Shown here in pieces: positions 17,601 through 27,200 of a DNA stretch of 35,811 nt. Made by a program: the position numbers and the translations under genes. The notes beneath the pieces were generated by a model. The model did not search any database. It was given only the letters and a program-made list of their open reading frames with translations, and was not told the DNA's origin. The stretch's first letter is position 1, and every line of letters begins with the position of its first letter. The DNA comes from Gammaproteobacteria bacterium (GTDB lineage: Bacteria; Pseudomonadota; Gammaproteobacteria; Acidiferrobacterales; Sulfurifustaceae), in NCBI GenBank assembly GCA_016199745.1, contig JACQFZ010000027.1, forward strand, positions 1 to 35,811, read 5' to 3'.

Positions 17601-20419
17601 GCGATGTTGCCGTAGGTAAACGTCGGGCTGTAGTTAGTGTATGTCGCCGTGAGCGGCGCTAACGTCCAATAACGATTGACGCTGGCGGCAGCATCGATGC
17701 CCGAGAGATTCGCAGTGGTATCCGCGTGATCGTCGGCGGCAGTCGGCGTCGTTACCTGAAAATTTCCGGCGACGGCACCGGCAAAGGTGATGCTGACCGG
17801 CGCGTACGCCGGCGACGCCGTTTCTGTTCCTACCTCCCAGCTCACGGTCGGCGCACCCACCGGCACGTTCTTCACGAGATTGCCGACGACGAAGCAGTTC
17901 GTCGTCGTCGCCGCACAGCCAGCGCGACTGACTGAGCCGGCGGAACCGACGGTCAACAAATTACTCGCGCCGGTGCCGAGACGGCCGTTGCTCAAGGTCA
18001 GTATCCCGTTCACCGTCGCGTGATGGGTCGCACCAGTCAGCGTCAAACCGCTTGCGTTGTTGAGCGTGAAATTGTTGAAGGTCGTGGTGCCGGCGGCGGT
18101 CCCACTCAAGGTCTGTGCGGCGCTGCCGTTGAAGTTGAACGTGCTGGTGTTGGCGGTGAACGTGCCGTCTTTGGTGAAATCGCCGGCGACGTTGTGGGTG
18201 AAAGTCGCAGCGGTAAAACTGGTGCCGGTGCCGATGGTGAAATCGTCACCGACCGTTAACGCCTGCGCGGCGGTCGTGGTCGCCGTGCCCGACAGGGTGA
18301 AGTCGTCGCTGATCGTCCTCACCGTCGCCGGCATCGTCTTGATACCGCTACCGCTCAATGTCAGGTCGTAGTACGTTGCTGGCGCGCCCGCCGGCAACTT
18401 CACCGTTTGTGCGGCACCGTTGTAGTTGACAGTGTTGCCGGCGGCGGAGGCGTTCAGCGTTCCGGTCGCGAGCATGGCACCGGCGACGTTGAGCGTGGAG
18501 TTCGCGGCATTGGTCCAAATCGACGTCGCCGCGTTGGCGCCGGTGATCGCACCCACCGCGGTCACGGTGCCGTTGTTAGTGACCGTCACCGCCGCGGAAA
18601 TCGCCAGCGTCCCGTTCGCATTCAATGTGGTGTTGTTGGTCAAGCCGCCGGCGGTAACCGACAGCGTGCCGGTCACCGTGGTCGTGGTGTTGTTGATGCG
18701 AGCAGCGCTTACGGTCACGGCGCCACCGAACGACAAGCCGTTGGTGCCCGCCCAGACGGCATTTGCCGTCGTTTGGAACGTGTACGTGCCGGTACCGGCG
18801 GTAAACGTCCCATCGTTGGTCAGGTCGTTTCGCATCGCGATCGCGCGGTTGATTACGTTGTCCCAAGTGCCACCGTTGTTGATAGTCACCGCGCCGATGA
18901 AGGTGCGCGCGCCGGTCGTGGTCGTGTGCGTGAGCGTGCCGCTGATGCTGGTGGCGCCGGTCACGGTCGTGGCGTTCGCGAGATTCAACGTGCCCATTTG
19001 CACCGTGAGTGTCGCGCCGACAGTCATCGTGCCGGTCGCCGTTACGGCACCGGCACCTTTGTTTACCGTGAGGCTATTGGTGACGGTGAGGGTGCCGGCG
19101 AAGGCGATAGCGGCGGCGCCGGTCAATTGCGCCGTCGCCGCGGAAAACGTTTGCACCGCGGTTCCGGAAGTGAACGTGCCGTCGTTCGCGAGATTGCCGC
19201 CGAAGCTGACCGCTTCATTGGCAGAGTTGTTCCAAGTACCGGTGCTACTGATGCTGACGTTGCCGGTAAAGGTCTTGGTACCGGTGGTCGAGCTGATGTT
19301 GAGCGTGCCGTCGACGCTGGTGGTTCCGGTCACGCCGGCGGTGTTCGCTAAGTTGACCGTACCCGACGGTATCGAAAGATTGTTACTGACACTCAGCGTG
19401 CCATTGAATGTGATCGCCGACGTTCCGACCAATTGCGCGGTGGCGGCAGTGAACGTTTGCGTGCCGGTGCCGGAGGTGAACGTTCCGTTATTACTCAAAT
19501 TACCGCCGAAGCCAACCGCTTCGTTGCCGGAGTTGTTCCAAGTGCCGTCAATGGTAACGTTGCCAGTGAAGGTCTTCGTGCCGGTCGCTGAGGTGATGTT
19601 CAGCGTACTGGTCACGGTAGTAGTTCCGCCCACCGCTACGGTAAACGCGCCGATCGTCAACGCGCCGGTATTGACCGTGAGCGCGCCGGCCAGAGTCGCG
19701 TTGCCGGCGAACGAGACATCGCCGGCAGTGTTATTGATTTGGATATCGTTGTACGTGGCGTAGGCGCCGATCGTTTGCGCCACAGCGCCGTTGAAGTTAA
19801 ACGTGCCGTTGCCGGCGCCGGCGGTGAGCGTCCCGCCGCTACCGAAATTACCGCCGACATTGACGGTGCTGGCGCCAGCCGATGTGAACCGCGCCTGCGC
19901 AGCGGTACCACCGAAGGTGATCGAACCGGTGGTGGTGATGCTGCCGGTACTGATCGTCAGCAGCGTATTGCGCGTCGCCGTAGCGCTGCCGGTGATGGCG
20001 ATGCTCGCCGCGGTGAGCGTGCCGGTGTCGACATTCAGCGTCGACGTGATGCCGCTGATGGTTACGGCATTCATGGTAACGGCGCCGGTGACGGCGAGCG
20101 TAAAGCCGTTGAAGGTAACGCCGTTAGCGGCGGCCGCGGCCGCTAACGTCAACGTATTGATCGACGGGCTGGAGTCGAGCGTGACGGTAACGCCAGAACA
20201 AATCGTTACGTCATCCGCCAACACCGGCACCGCAACGGCGCCGGCGGCGCAGCTCGTGCCCCAAGTAATAGTCGACCAGCTACCGCTGGTTCTGGCGAAA
20301 CGCGCCGCCGCTTGCGCTTCCTTCGAAGCGTCCAGCAGCGACAACGCAATGCCAACGAGAATCGCCATGCCGAGCGCGGATCTCGATAGCACCGTACCTG
20401 CGGACCGTAAACGACCCAT
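14612..20419 (-). CDS. mshQ: MshQ-like pilus tip protein A: beta-repeat, LamG and DUF6701
   Basis: The 1935-residue secreted protein has a signal peptide ending in AQA (about residue 37). Residues 40-930 are low-complexity beta strands rich in Thr, Gly, Ala and Asn, suggesting a long beta-solenoid. They include three ~100-120 residue copies containing TKTFTGNV or a variant. A LamG/concanavalin-like domain follows at about 1000-1240 (YSEWRMDETAW, ITAWIRSTD, GNIDEVRVYRTAYTREHI). The rest is the MshQ/DUF6701 module, ending in ATFGLFKGSRRQIYRRERY. MshQ proteins close MSHA minor-pilin operons and are thought to sit at the tip as adhesins. Binding to a glycan is a guess from LamG. A weak AGGAAA site precedes the ATG, and remnants of other mshQ copies separate it from mshP-A. 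Confidence 0.88.
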   Translation of the reverse strand: MGRLRSAGTVLSRSALGMAILVGIALSLLDASKEAQAAARFARTSGSWSTITWGTSCAAGAVAVPVLADDVTICSGVTVTLDSSPSINTLTLAAAAAANGVTFNGFTLAVTGAVTMNAVTISGITSTLNVDTGTLTAASIAITGSATATRNTLLTISTGSITTTGSITFGGTAAQARFTSAGASTVNVGGNFGSGGTLTAGAGNGTFNFNGAVAQTIGAYATYNDIQINNTAGDVSFAGNATLAGALTVNTGALTIGAFTVAVGGTTTVTSTLNITSATGTKTFTGNVTIDGTWNNSGNEAVGFGGNLSNNGTFTSGTGTQTFTAATAQLVGTSAITFNGTLSVSNNLSIPSGTVNLANTAGVTGTTSVDGTLNISSTTGTKTFTGNVSISSTGTWNNSANEAVSFGGNLANDGTFTSGTAVQTFSAATAQLTGAAAIAFAGTLTVTNSLTVNKGAGAVTATGTMTVGATLTVQMGTLNLANATTVTGATSISGTLTHTTTTGARTFIGAVTINNGGTWDNVINRAIAMRNDLTNDGTFTAGTGTYTFQTTANAVWAGTNGLSFGGAVTVSAARINNTTTTVTGTLSVTAGGLTNNTTLNANGTLAISAAVTVTNNGTVTAVGAITGANAATSIWTNAANSTLNVAGAMLATGTLNASAAGNTVNYNGAAQTVKLPAGAPATYYDLTLSGSGIKTMPATVRTISDDFTLSGTATTTAAQALTVGDDFTIGTGTSFTAATFTHNVAGDFTKDGTFTANTSTFNFNGSAAQTLSGTAAGTTTFNNFTLNNASGLTLTGATHHATVNGILTLSNGRLGTGASNLLTVGSAGSVSRAGCAATTTNCFVVGNLVKNVPVGAPTVSWEVGTETASPAYAPVSITFAGAVAGNFQVTTPTAADDHADTTANLSGIDAAASVNRYWTLAPLTATYTNYSPTFTYGNIAGDVDGGATPASFVIAQKSSGVWNYPAISGTPTATTAIATGIASITSDVFAIGNVALPSTSPYSEWRMDETAWNGTANEAADNGSGGFSGTGSGLAATKPTTASVSPPTTGTCRYGVFNRTNKDYVALSSSYPNLNAAVGGYTITAWIRSTDVTQTGQRIVIDDEGGVNGNWGFSLGDGGSGMLRFFYRQATVLTLDTPAGSPLVNNTWYFVAASIDLKASPNTSRVSMYVYTTGGTLFTSISGSFTATSFGTDTTPPSIGGETNIATLENTNSFGFAGNIDEVRVYRTAYTREHINLIRQLSRNCFDHIRITHDGEGLTCAPEQVTVQACADSICSSLFPNSVTTTLDPTGWVGGDTITFTGSTTAQLRQTTTGTVTLSAGSTSPVPTGGSRCFIGASETCSMTFVDSGFIFDVPNLTACKTSADVTITAVKTTDSGETCAPAFSGSKSVGFWSTYSSPITGTQAVSVNGTAIGTSSPGTAIALTFDASAQATFTVNYPDAGQMQLSARHDGAGSDAGLVLLGNDQFVASPVGLAVYAASSCVAGDATCPVFGTAGTAFNHTVKAACWTADGDTDLSDNPATPNFQMAGIPLTHTLVAPSGGQTGSIGTSSFDFVAADNGVHTISQTVSEVGVFSFTATPTVAGYFGLTVPAGTSPNIGRFRPDHYEVVSAPVLTNRGALSCTTPSPFTYLGEALRLTFQLEAQNSADIRTQNNLFSGTAANNFAKLTVADATVYGALTDTAALNTQPDSSSRLTVSVSGTNAWQTGANAGRTNLLQLDVTVARRNDNQLDGAYSGAQIGIAPLDSDGVRLSTATLNRDWTPVDGTNDHLQAGTTDLRFGRLVIANAFGSELVDLSVPMRVQYYLSGTDEFVVNTDDDCTALTLSLSNYQGNLNALPVETCVQDSGSPGLSGVGCAAAAPVSRQFLEPAVDGAFNLFLQAPGFGNDGSVDISAVADAWLLYDWDGDGVYDNSPSGRATFGLFKGSRRQIYRRERY
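18790..19620 (-). repeat. Tandem coding repeats in mshQ-A
   Basis: About residues 265-545 of the protein are built from three copies of a roughly 100-120 residue unit. The clearest marks are TKTFTGNV, GTWNNSGNEAV, NNGTFTSGTG and AATAQL in the first, with close variants in the second and more divergent ones in the third. At the DNA level the first two copies are about 300 bases apart. Such in-frame repeats can change number by slippage or recombination. Confidence 0.65.
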
Positions 20420-20498
20420 TACTCGTAGTTTCCTTTTTTCTTACAGGCATAACGCGCAACGCAGTAACGAACGCTTGCCCGCCGGTTGCGATCACCGC

Positions 20499-20938
20499 TC
20501 AATAGCGCTCGCGAAAATAGATGTGTCGCGGACTTCCCTTAAAGATTCCAAACGTGGCGCGCGCACTGGGATCGGATGTGCAGCTGTCGCTGCTATTGAT
20601 TCAGTACCGTTCGCGACGATAAATCTGCCGCCGGTTGCCTTTTAAAGATACCGAAGGTGGCGCGACCGGATGGGCTGTCGTCATGCGCGCCGTCGCCATC
20701 CCAGTCATATAGCAGCCAGGCGTCGGCAACGGCGGATATTTCGACGCTGCCGTCGTTACCAGAACCGGGGGCCTTGAGGAACAAATTGAACCCGCCGTCG
20801 ACTGCCGGCTCCTGGAAAATTCCAAACGTTGCGCAGCCGGTAGGATCGTCGTCACCAACAACAGCCGCGTGGCGATCGTCGAAAATAATTTGTCGTGCTG
20901 CATCAGTGCCACCACGGCAACGGGCTGCGGTGCGGAAC
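20499..20938 (-). pseudogene. Remnants of mshQ 3' ends (at least three)
   Basis: Read leftward, the segment translates to broken pieces of the MshQ C-terminus. First comes DDDPTGCATFGIF, joined directly to EPAVDGGFNLFLKAPGSG. That second piece continues through DAWLLYDWDGDG to SGRATFGIFK, where one extra base shifts the frame away from the expected NRRQIYRRERY. A third tail, DPSARATFGIFKGSPRHIYF followed by RERY, ends with a stop at 20499-20501. The intact gene A has the same phrases. No start codon or N-terminal part is present. The pieces look like scars of repeated recombination between mshQ genes; none should make a useful protein. Confidence 0.85.
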
Positions 20939-20940
20939 TC

Positions 20941-21369
20941 TTACGGCGGGTTCGCGTTGGTCACGGTCGCTTCGGCCGAACGCGAAATGTAATCGGCCGT
21001 GTCGTAGCTACCGGCCGACGCGTTGCCGGTAATCACGAAAACCTTGAACGTGCCGGGATCGCTCTGCGGTTCGACGTGGCTCGACTCGGTGCAGCTCACG
21101 GTCACGGAGAAGCTGGAGGCGACCGCGAAGGTCGTGGTCACGGGACACGCGCCGGTGCTGACCGCGCGATAGATGCCCCACTCGACGCCGCTCGATGCCG
21201 CCTGGTAGCCACGCGCGCCCTGCACCGCCATGCTCACGGTCGAATGCTGCACGACCGACAGCGTCACCATGAACGTACCCAACATCGCCGTGATCACCAA
21301 TACGAAAATGGCGGCGACCAGCGTGAAGCCACGTTGGCGTACGTTAGTGATTGGCGCGCAGCCGATCAT
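20941..21369 (-). CDS. mshP: MshP-like prepilin, cassette A
   Basis: This 142-residue minor pilin has a class III signal, VRQRG then FTLVAAIFVLVITAMLG, processed after the glycine by the prepilin peptidase. Residue +5 is Ala instead of the usual Glu, as in GspK/PilX-like tip subunits, so it probably caps the complex. The C-terminal part keeps two cysteine-containing strands (GACPVTTTF, VTVSCTES). Its ATG overlaps the mshO-A stop by 4 bases. Identity to the cassette B counterpart is only moderate. Confidence 0.85.
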   Translation of the reverse strand: MIGCAPITNVRQRGFTLVAAIFVLVITAMLGTFMVTLSVVQHSTVSMAVQGARGYQAASSGVEWGIYRAVSTGACPVTTTFAVASSFSVTVSCTESSHVEPQSDPGTFKVFVITGNASAGSYDTADYISRSAEATVTNANPP

Positions 21370-22304
21370 GGGGCGTTATCGACGTGTACTTGTTCGAGCA
21401 GCCGCACCTGTTCGCCGGTAGCACTGTCGCGCAACGTAAGATCGAGCGTCACCACGCCGGAACGCTGGGCGACGCCGGCAACGTAGGTAAGGGTGCAGGC
21501 GGAAACGTGATTGGCAACGAGTGCCGAGGTCACGCCGCTGAGCGGCGCTATCGTCGGATCGGTCGGCTGGGTAGCGGCGATGCTGTAACTGGCGTAACGG
21601 CGCAGCTCGCCGGTGCTGGTATTGCAGATATAAGTGATCGGCATGTCGACGATGTACACGCGCTGATTCGGCGAGCGCCAACGAAAATGAAAACTACCCG
21701 TGAGCGGAATGATTTGGTGCTCATCGTTAAATGCGGTCGCATCTTGTGTGCCGTCATTTCGGATACGGAACGTGGTGACCGCCGGGTTCGTCATGACGAT
21801 GGCGCCGCCGACGGCGCTAGCATCGGCGTAGGCGTCAGCGTTGGTGACACCTTGGTTATAAATCGCCAAACGCTCGGTGGTTGAGTCGAACGGCACCGTG
21901 ATGTTTTGAAAAAAGCCGAGCACATTGAAACCATCGTTGTCGGCGCCGTTAGTCTTCAAGCGAAACGCGTTGGCCGCATGACTGTGACCAGCCGCCACCT
22001 GCCCCGGCCCTTCCCGATAACGCGCACCGTCGAGCGTATTCAGCATCTCGATGATTTTGCTGGTGCCGTCGATACGCACACTATTCGGCAGCGCTCGCCG
22101 AATGTCGCGGGCGACGCGCCGCAGGCTACTCTCGGCGACATCGACCAGCTCGGCGCGACTGACCTGCGCTTCGTAGCCTTGAATCGGTCGCAACAAAAAC
22201 ATTGCCACCGTAGCGGCGACGACACCACTGATGGCGATGACGACGACCATCTCGATCAGCGTGAAGCCGGCATTGGCCCATCGGCAAGAACGACGCCTTG
22301 TCAT
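21366..22304 (-). CDS. mshO: MshO-like prepilin, cassette A
   Basis: This is a 312-residue minor pilin with leader MTRRRSCRWANAG and mature start FTLIEMVVVIAISGVVAATVAMF, including Glu at +5. The family phrase RPIQGYEAQVSRAELVDVAE follows. MshO is the GspJ-like large minor pilin of the MSHA tip complex. One base separates it from the mshD-A stop, and it overlaps mshP-A by 4, so the cassette is a single transcript. Confidence 0.9.
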   Translation of the reverse strand: MTRRRSCRWANAGFTLIEMVVVIAISGVVAATVAMFLLRPIQGYEAQVSRAELVDVAESSLRRVARDIRRALPNSVRIDGTSKIIEMLNTLDGARYREGPGQVAAGHSHAANAFRLKTNGADNDGFNVLGFFQNITVPFDSTTERLAIYNQGVTNADAYADASAVGGAIVMTNPAVTTFRIRNDGTQDATAFNDEHQIIPLTGSFHFRWRSPNQRVYIVDMPITYICNTSTGELRRYASYSIAATQPTDPTIAPLSGVTSALVANHVSACTLTYVAGVAQRSGVVTLDLTLRDSATGEQVRLLEQVHVDNAP

Positions 22305-22305
22305 A

Positions 22306-22839
22306 TCAGTAGTTCGTCCGATGACCGAGCACGACGACGTTGGTGCTGTCCGGTCCCGTGACCGTGACCTGCACGCTCAGCACCTGACAACTGGCGCCGG
22401 TGAGCTGCGTGCCACCGGTGCCCAGGGTCGCGGCGCTACTGACGGCAACGACAACGCTATACGAGCTGAGACCGGCGATCTGTGTGCCGTTCTGATCGCG
22501 CACCAATGTATCTGGCAGGCTGTTGTAGTCGCAGACGTTGTCGAACAAATCGCGCGTCGCCTCCGCCGCCGGACATACCGTGCAACCGGCAGTGCCGGGC
22601 GCGTTCGGTGACGTGCAGGCAACGGCGTTATCGGGATCGCAGAACGGTTTGGCGAGAATCTCTTCGAGATAGGCTTCGGCCACCGCCACCGCCTGGTGCT
22701 GCACGATCGGACCGCCGCTGGCGCCGGTGGTTTTGTCCATAACAACCAGAATGCCGGCGACGCCGACGCTGATGATGACGATGGAAACGATCAGCTCGAC
22801 CAGCGTCGCGCCGCGCTGACGAATATTGTCGACGTTCAT
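22306..22839 (-). CDS. mshD: MshD-like prepilin, cassette A
   Basis: The chosen ATG gives 177 residues starting MNVDNIRQRG and then ATLVELIVSIVIISVGVAGIL. Mature residue +1 is Ala rather than Phe and +5 is Glu. It overlaps the mshC-A stop as ATGA, which favours it over the ATG 10 codons upstream. The segment QHQAVAVAEAYLEEILAKPF is typical of GspI/MshD proteins. A cysteine-rich loop (about 75-100) distinguishes it from the cassette B version. Confidence 0.88.
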   Translation of the reverse strand: MNVDNIRQRGATLVELIVSIVIISVGVAGILVVMDKTTGASGGPIVQHQAVAVAEAYLEEILAKPFCDPDNAVACTSPNAPGTAGCTVCPAAEATRDLFDNVCDYNSLPDTLVRDQNGTQIAGLSSYSVVVAVSSAATLGTGGTQLTGASCQVLSVQVTVTGPDSTNVVVLGHRTNY

Positions 22840-23366
22840 CGCCGCTCCACGAAACCGGTCGTCGTCCAAACCCGCATTACATGACCGCCGACGGTAATGT
22901 CGCGCGACGGCGCCGTTACCGACGCATTGCCGAGCGGCACGAACGTGAAATCGGCGACCGACGCATCCTGCGGCGTGATACTCACGCCGGAGCGCGAACG
23001 AACGAAGGCGCTGGTGGAATTCGTCGGATCAGATACCGGTGTGGCGAATGGCGCTGTGGTGCAGGTCGCGGCGCTGGCGGCATGATTGAGCGAAATCGAA
23101 TTACCGCTGATGACGACGCGCACGGTACAACCCGAGGCGACCGCGAGCTTCTGCGCATAACGCACGGTCGACAACACTTCCTCGAAAAATCCGTGATCTT
23201 CGAAACCGTCGGTGCTGAAAAAACGCGGCATGCCGACCGCGGCCACGGCGCCGATGATGACCAAGGTCACGACCAACTCGACCAGCGAAAAACCGCGCTG
23301 GCAGTTAGCGTTCACGCGCACTTGCCGATCGTGCGTGCGAGAATTGTTCGTTCGTATGGAACGCAT
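22836..23366 (-). CDS. mshC: MshC-like prepilin, cassette A
   Basis: This is the first gene of cassette A, encoding a GspH-like minor pilin with mature start FSLVELVVTLVIIGAVAAVGMP. The first ATG after the non-conserved upstream frame gives 176 residues and a 25-residue leader. A GTG closer in would give a leader of about 10 residues, so the start is uncertain. The body (FEDHGFFEEVLSTVRYAQKL to GHVMRVWTTTGFVERR) is about 80 percent identical by eye to cassette B. It is divergent from the broken hglS copy. Confidence 0.88.
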   Translation of the reverse strand: MRSIRTNNSRTHDRQVRVNANCQRGFSLVELVVTLVIIGAVAAVGMPRFFSTDGFEDHGFFEEVLSTVRYAQKLAVASGCTVRVVISGNSISLNHAASAATCTTAPFATPVSDPTNSTSAFVRSRSGVSITPQDASVADFTFVPLGNASVTAPSRDITVGGHVMRVWTTTGFVERR

Positions 23367-23526
23367 GCTGGGTGCGGCTCTAGCCAAGTGGAACCATCGG
23401 CCTTTCTCAGGCCATTTGCCGGTTAAGTGTATCGGCAAAATCAGGCCCTTGCCGCCTACTCGGCGTTGTTGAACGAGGGCGGCGACGGCTAGAGTTTTAA
23501 CGAAGCTTTCGGTACCGAGACCGGCC

Positions 23527-24061
23527 ATGAAACGCGACCCAGAAACGCTGCCGCAACTACTGCAACCGCTACTCGGCGAGCGCCGCCGCCAGCGGCTGCT
23601 CGCGCGCGTGGCGGTCCCGACTGAGCTGCTGGCGGAGCGATGACCGGCCGGGCTTATTGCCACATCGATTACCCAACGCAGCTGGCGCAATTCTTCGTCA
23701 GCGAGCTGCACCCCGAAAAATTTTCCGCACCGTTCCAACAAGCGGTAACGCGAGTGCTGTCGACCAGCCGCGATCCACTCTCCGCCGACGCCCAAGCGTC
23801 GCTGCAACAGCTGGCCGACCGCGGCGCATTGCCGTTAGCGGCAGCGTTGACGCTGATACCGGAAATGCGCGCCTGCTTCGCCTGCCAGCATGAACCACCG
23901 CGGCTCGACGATTACGAGTTGCTGTTGAACGAATCGAAAGAGATGGCCTGGATCGCGACCGAAGGTCAGGCGTACAACCATGGTACCGATCGCGTCGTCG
24001 ATGTAGCTCATTGGCGGAAACGCAAAAGGCGATCGGCCGGCCGATGAAAGACGCGGTCGAA
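23527..24061 (+). pseudogene. Truncated DUF1338/hglS copy
   Basis: The segment starts MKRDPETLPQLLQPLLGERR, like intact hglS, but meets a stop after 38 codons. About 264 bases are deleted out of frame, including the region that encodes metal ligand H84 and R88 in the intact gene. Similarity then resumes at MTGRAYCHIDYPTQLAQFF and runs past GQAYNHGTDR. A frameshift follows near 24005, and all similarity ends after AVE at 24061. There the sequence switches directly into the R2 repeat. This abrupt switch marks the join between the two tandem units. Confidence 0.93.
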
Positions 24062-24065
24062 ACGG

Positions 24066-24208
24066 TCTGACGGGGATGGATTTCCTGCACTGGCAGGTTT
24101 ATGGCAATCGGCCTAACACATTCACCCACAAGGCTTAAAAAAATCCCACGTCTACCGGCCTACAACCGCTCTATCGCAAGTCCCGCGCCGGAACCGGACG
24201 GAGGGAAA
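24066..24208. repeat. R2, second copy of the post-mshQ repeat
   Basis: Second copy of the stretch at 14470-14611, here between the mshQ-B stop and the broken hglS. The core 24103-24163 is almost unchanged. The sigma-54-like element of R1 is altered here (CGGCGCG and TTGCG instead of CGGCACG and TTGCA). Nothing downstream on that strand would need a platform promoter, as the next leftward gene is mshC-A, about 700 bases away behind the broken gene. Confidence 0.85.
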
Positions 24209-27200
24209 TTAATACCGTTCGCGCCGATAAATGTGCCAACGGTTACCTTTAAAAATGCCGAAGGTGACGCGACCGCTCGGATCGTCGTCGTCCGCACCGT
24301 CGCCGTCCCAGTCGTAACGCAGCCAGGTATAGGCGCCCAGTCCAACCGTGACGTCGATCGAACCGCCGTTACCGACGCCCGGCGCGGCAAAGGAAAGACC
24401 GGCATCGCCGGCCACGAGCGGATTGTTGGCGATGGTCGGTGCGGTTGCCGGCACCGGCGTCAGCGTTAACGCGCCGACGGCAAGGCCGGTGCAGGTGTCG
24501 TTGGTATTGGTGATAAAGCCGTCGGTGTCGTCTTTGTAGTACTGCGCCTCCAGCGTCACCGACAGCGGCAATAACTCCGAGCCAAAAGCGTTTTTGATTT
24601 GGATACGGCCGCCGCGCACTGCGGTCGAGCCTTCGGTGCCACCGCTAGAATCGGCGCTATCAGCATCGGTGGCACGAACCTTCAGACCACCGGCACCCGT
24701 CAGCGGTGCAGTTTCCTTGGTGGTAAATGTATAGGCGACATCGGTCCGTGTTTGGACACCATTCGCGAAGCTCGCCGCCGCGAAGCTTCCATTGCTAAAG
24801 CTGCCGGGGTTAGAGCTACCGGCATTGGCCAACGTGACCGCGCTAGCGACACCACCGGCCGCCGGGTTCTTGAAGTTGGTAGTGATCGCGCCAGCACTGT
24901 TGTAGGCGATGACGGTTACCTGAAAGGACTGTGCCGAGTACGTAAAGCTGCCGGCGGCGCAGCCGTGCGTGACGGAGGTATCGAAGTGATCCGGAACAAA
25001 TCGACCGATATCGGTCGCCGTCGATGAAATGGTCCGCTGCGCTGCCGACGAACCATCGGCGGCGTCGACGCTCGCATAGGTGCTGTCCTCCAATTGCAAG
25101 CTGAGGGCGCCGACCTCGGTATAGCTCGCCGTCGTCGTCGTCGCGACACCGCCGCTTAAGCTCCAGGCGCCCAACGTCAGCGTGCCGGCCGTCGTCGGGC
25201 AACCGCTACCGCCGCAGGTGGTAACCACGGCGGTGGGGGTACCGTCGTAGTTCGAGGTGACCGCCGGCGTACCGGCGCCATTATAGGGAGTGGCGGTGAT
25301 CCGAAACGGCCGACCGGCATTGTGTACCGTGCCACCGGGCATGCTGGCGTTGTTGAGCGTGTTGGTCGTGCCTTCGGTGGTGCGGTTGGCGTCGCTGGCG
25401 CTGAAGCTGAAGCTCGACGGCCGGATGGTGAAGTTGTCGATCGAACAGGCGGTAACGGTGGGTGCGCCGACCGGATACGTCACGCGGATGCGGGCATTGC
25501 GATAGACGTTGGCGACGGTATTGGGCGAACTCAGCGAATGACGGCCGACGTCGCCGCCAACAAAGGTTTGATTGGTGAACGTCGCAATCACCGGTAACCC
25601 GCTGCAGGCGCCGCCGCTTGTGTTATCCACCACCTCGACCGCGACCACCCCGGTGAAACTGGTCGCGACCGCGTTGGCGCTGTCAAGCGCGACGACATCG
25701 AGCGAAAAATTCTGGCCGGCGATCTTCGGGTAGATCTTACCGGTCACGGCGTTCGCCGCCGGCTCGACCACGTTGAAGCTGCTGATGCGGGTAATGGTGT
25801 AGACCTGACCGGTGAAGTTGCCATTACCGGCGCCGGTGCCGCCGACGGGATTGCCGACGGCGTCGACGATCGAGTCGTCGTCGACCAAATTCAGGCCGAG
25901 TGTACCGTCGTCGGTGCCGGTACCGGCGGTAACGGTATACGTGGTACCACTGCCAGACACCAATGTGATCGATGCGCCGCTCACGCCCGCTGCCGCCAGC
26001 GCGAAGTCACTACTGCCGACGCCGGTCACACTCTCACCGAAAACCACGGTCCAAGAAACGCTGGCGGCACCGGTCGGGTTCGAATCGACGCGCGTGATCG
26101 ACGTTACCGCCGGCGCGGTCTTGTCGAAGGTAACGTTCGAGCCGCTAGTGATCGCCGTTCGAGCGGTGGCGGCGTTGCCGGCGACGTCGTTAACATTGAT
26201 CGCGAACGTTACCGTACCGTCGGTATCGGCGACGGTCATTGTCCGCGTCGCCGTCCACGAAGTGGGCCCACCGGAAACCGTAGCGCTGCCGGCGCCGATG
26301 GTGACGGTCGGCGTTTGCACGCCGTTGGTATCGTTCGTGGTAAACGACAGCGTAACGACATCGCCAACTTTGGCGTACAGCGGATTGGCGTTATTCGACG
26401 TGATGGTCGCGGTCGGTAGGGTCGGCGCGGTTTTGTCGAAGGTGACGTTCGAGCCGCTGGTGATCGCGGTTCGGGTCGCCGAGTTGCCGGCCAGATCGCT
26501 GACGCTGATATTGAACGGGACCGTGCCGTCGGTGTCGCCCGCGGTCATCACGTAGGTCGCGGTCCAAGAGGTTGGGCCGCCCGACACCGTCGCGCTGCCA
26601 ACACCAATCGTAACGACCGGCGTTTGCACACCGCCGACGTCGCTCGAGGTGGTGAACGACAACGTAACGGTATCGCCGACCTTGGCATACAGCGGGTTAG
26701 CGTTGTTCGAAGTAATGGTGGCGGTCGGGATGGTCGGTGGCGTGTTATCGACGATCGCGCCGCCGGTGAGGGTCGATGTCGCTACTACGCCGCCACCACC
26801 GCAGTCATTCTTATCGACCTGGAAAACGACGTTGTAGGTGCCGGCGGCGGCCGGGGCGGTGATATTGAATGTTTCCGAGTACGTGCCGGCGCCATTGTGA
26901 TTGGCGTTGTCAAAGCAACCGCTGGACGTGCCGATGGTCCAGAGAGTGGCCTGCCAGCGATCATTGCCGGTATTGCCGGTGATGGTGACATTCATCGTCG
27001 CCGAGATCGTGCCGCTACCTGTCACCCGCACGCTCGCCTGGTTGACCTGGGTGTTATAGGTCAGTGTGGCCGACGTTATGGTGACCGCCGCCGATGCGTC
27101 GGGTGGCGCCGCAAACATCGCCAGCACCAGATAGGCGAGCGAGAGTATCCATCGACTCGCGCCAACCGTGGGCGTGCACCCACGAGCGCCGGGAGGTAAC

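Noticed and set aside
18790-19620. Regular repeats that might suggest a CRISPR array
   Set aside because: The units are about 300 bases, imperfect and in frame with the mshQ-A coding sequence, without short direct repeats and spacers.
18407-19763. Long rightward open frames opposite mshQ-A
   Set aside because: They mirror the repetitive Thr/Gly/Ala-rich coding of mshQ-A. Long antisense frames are a usual by-product of such codon use.
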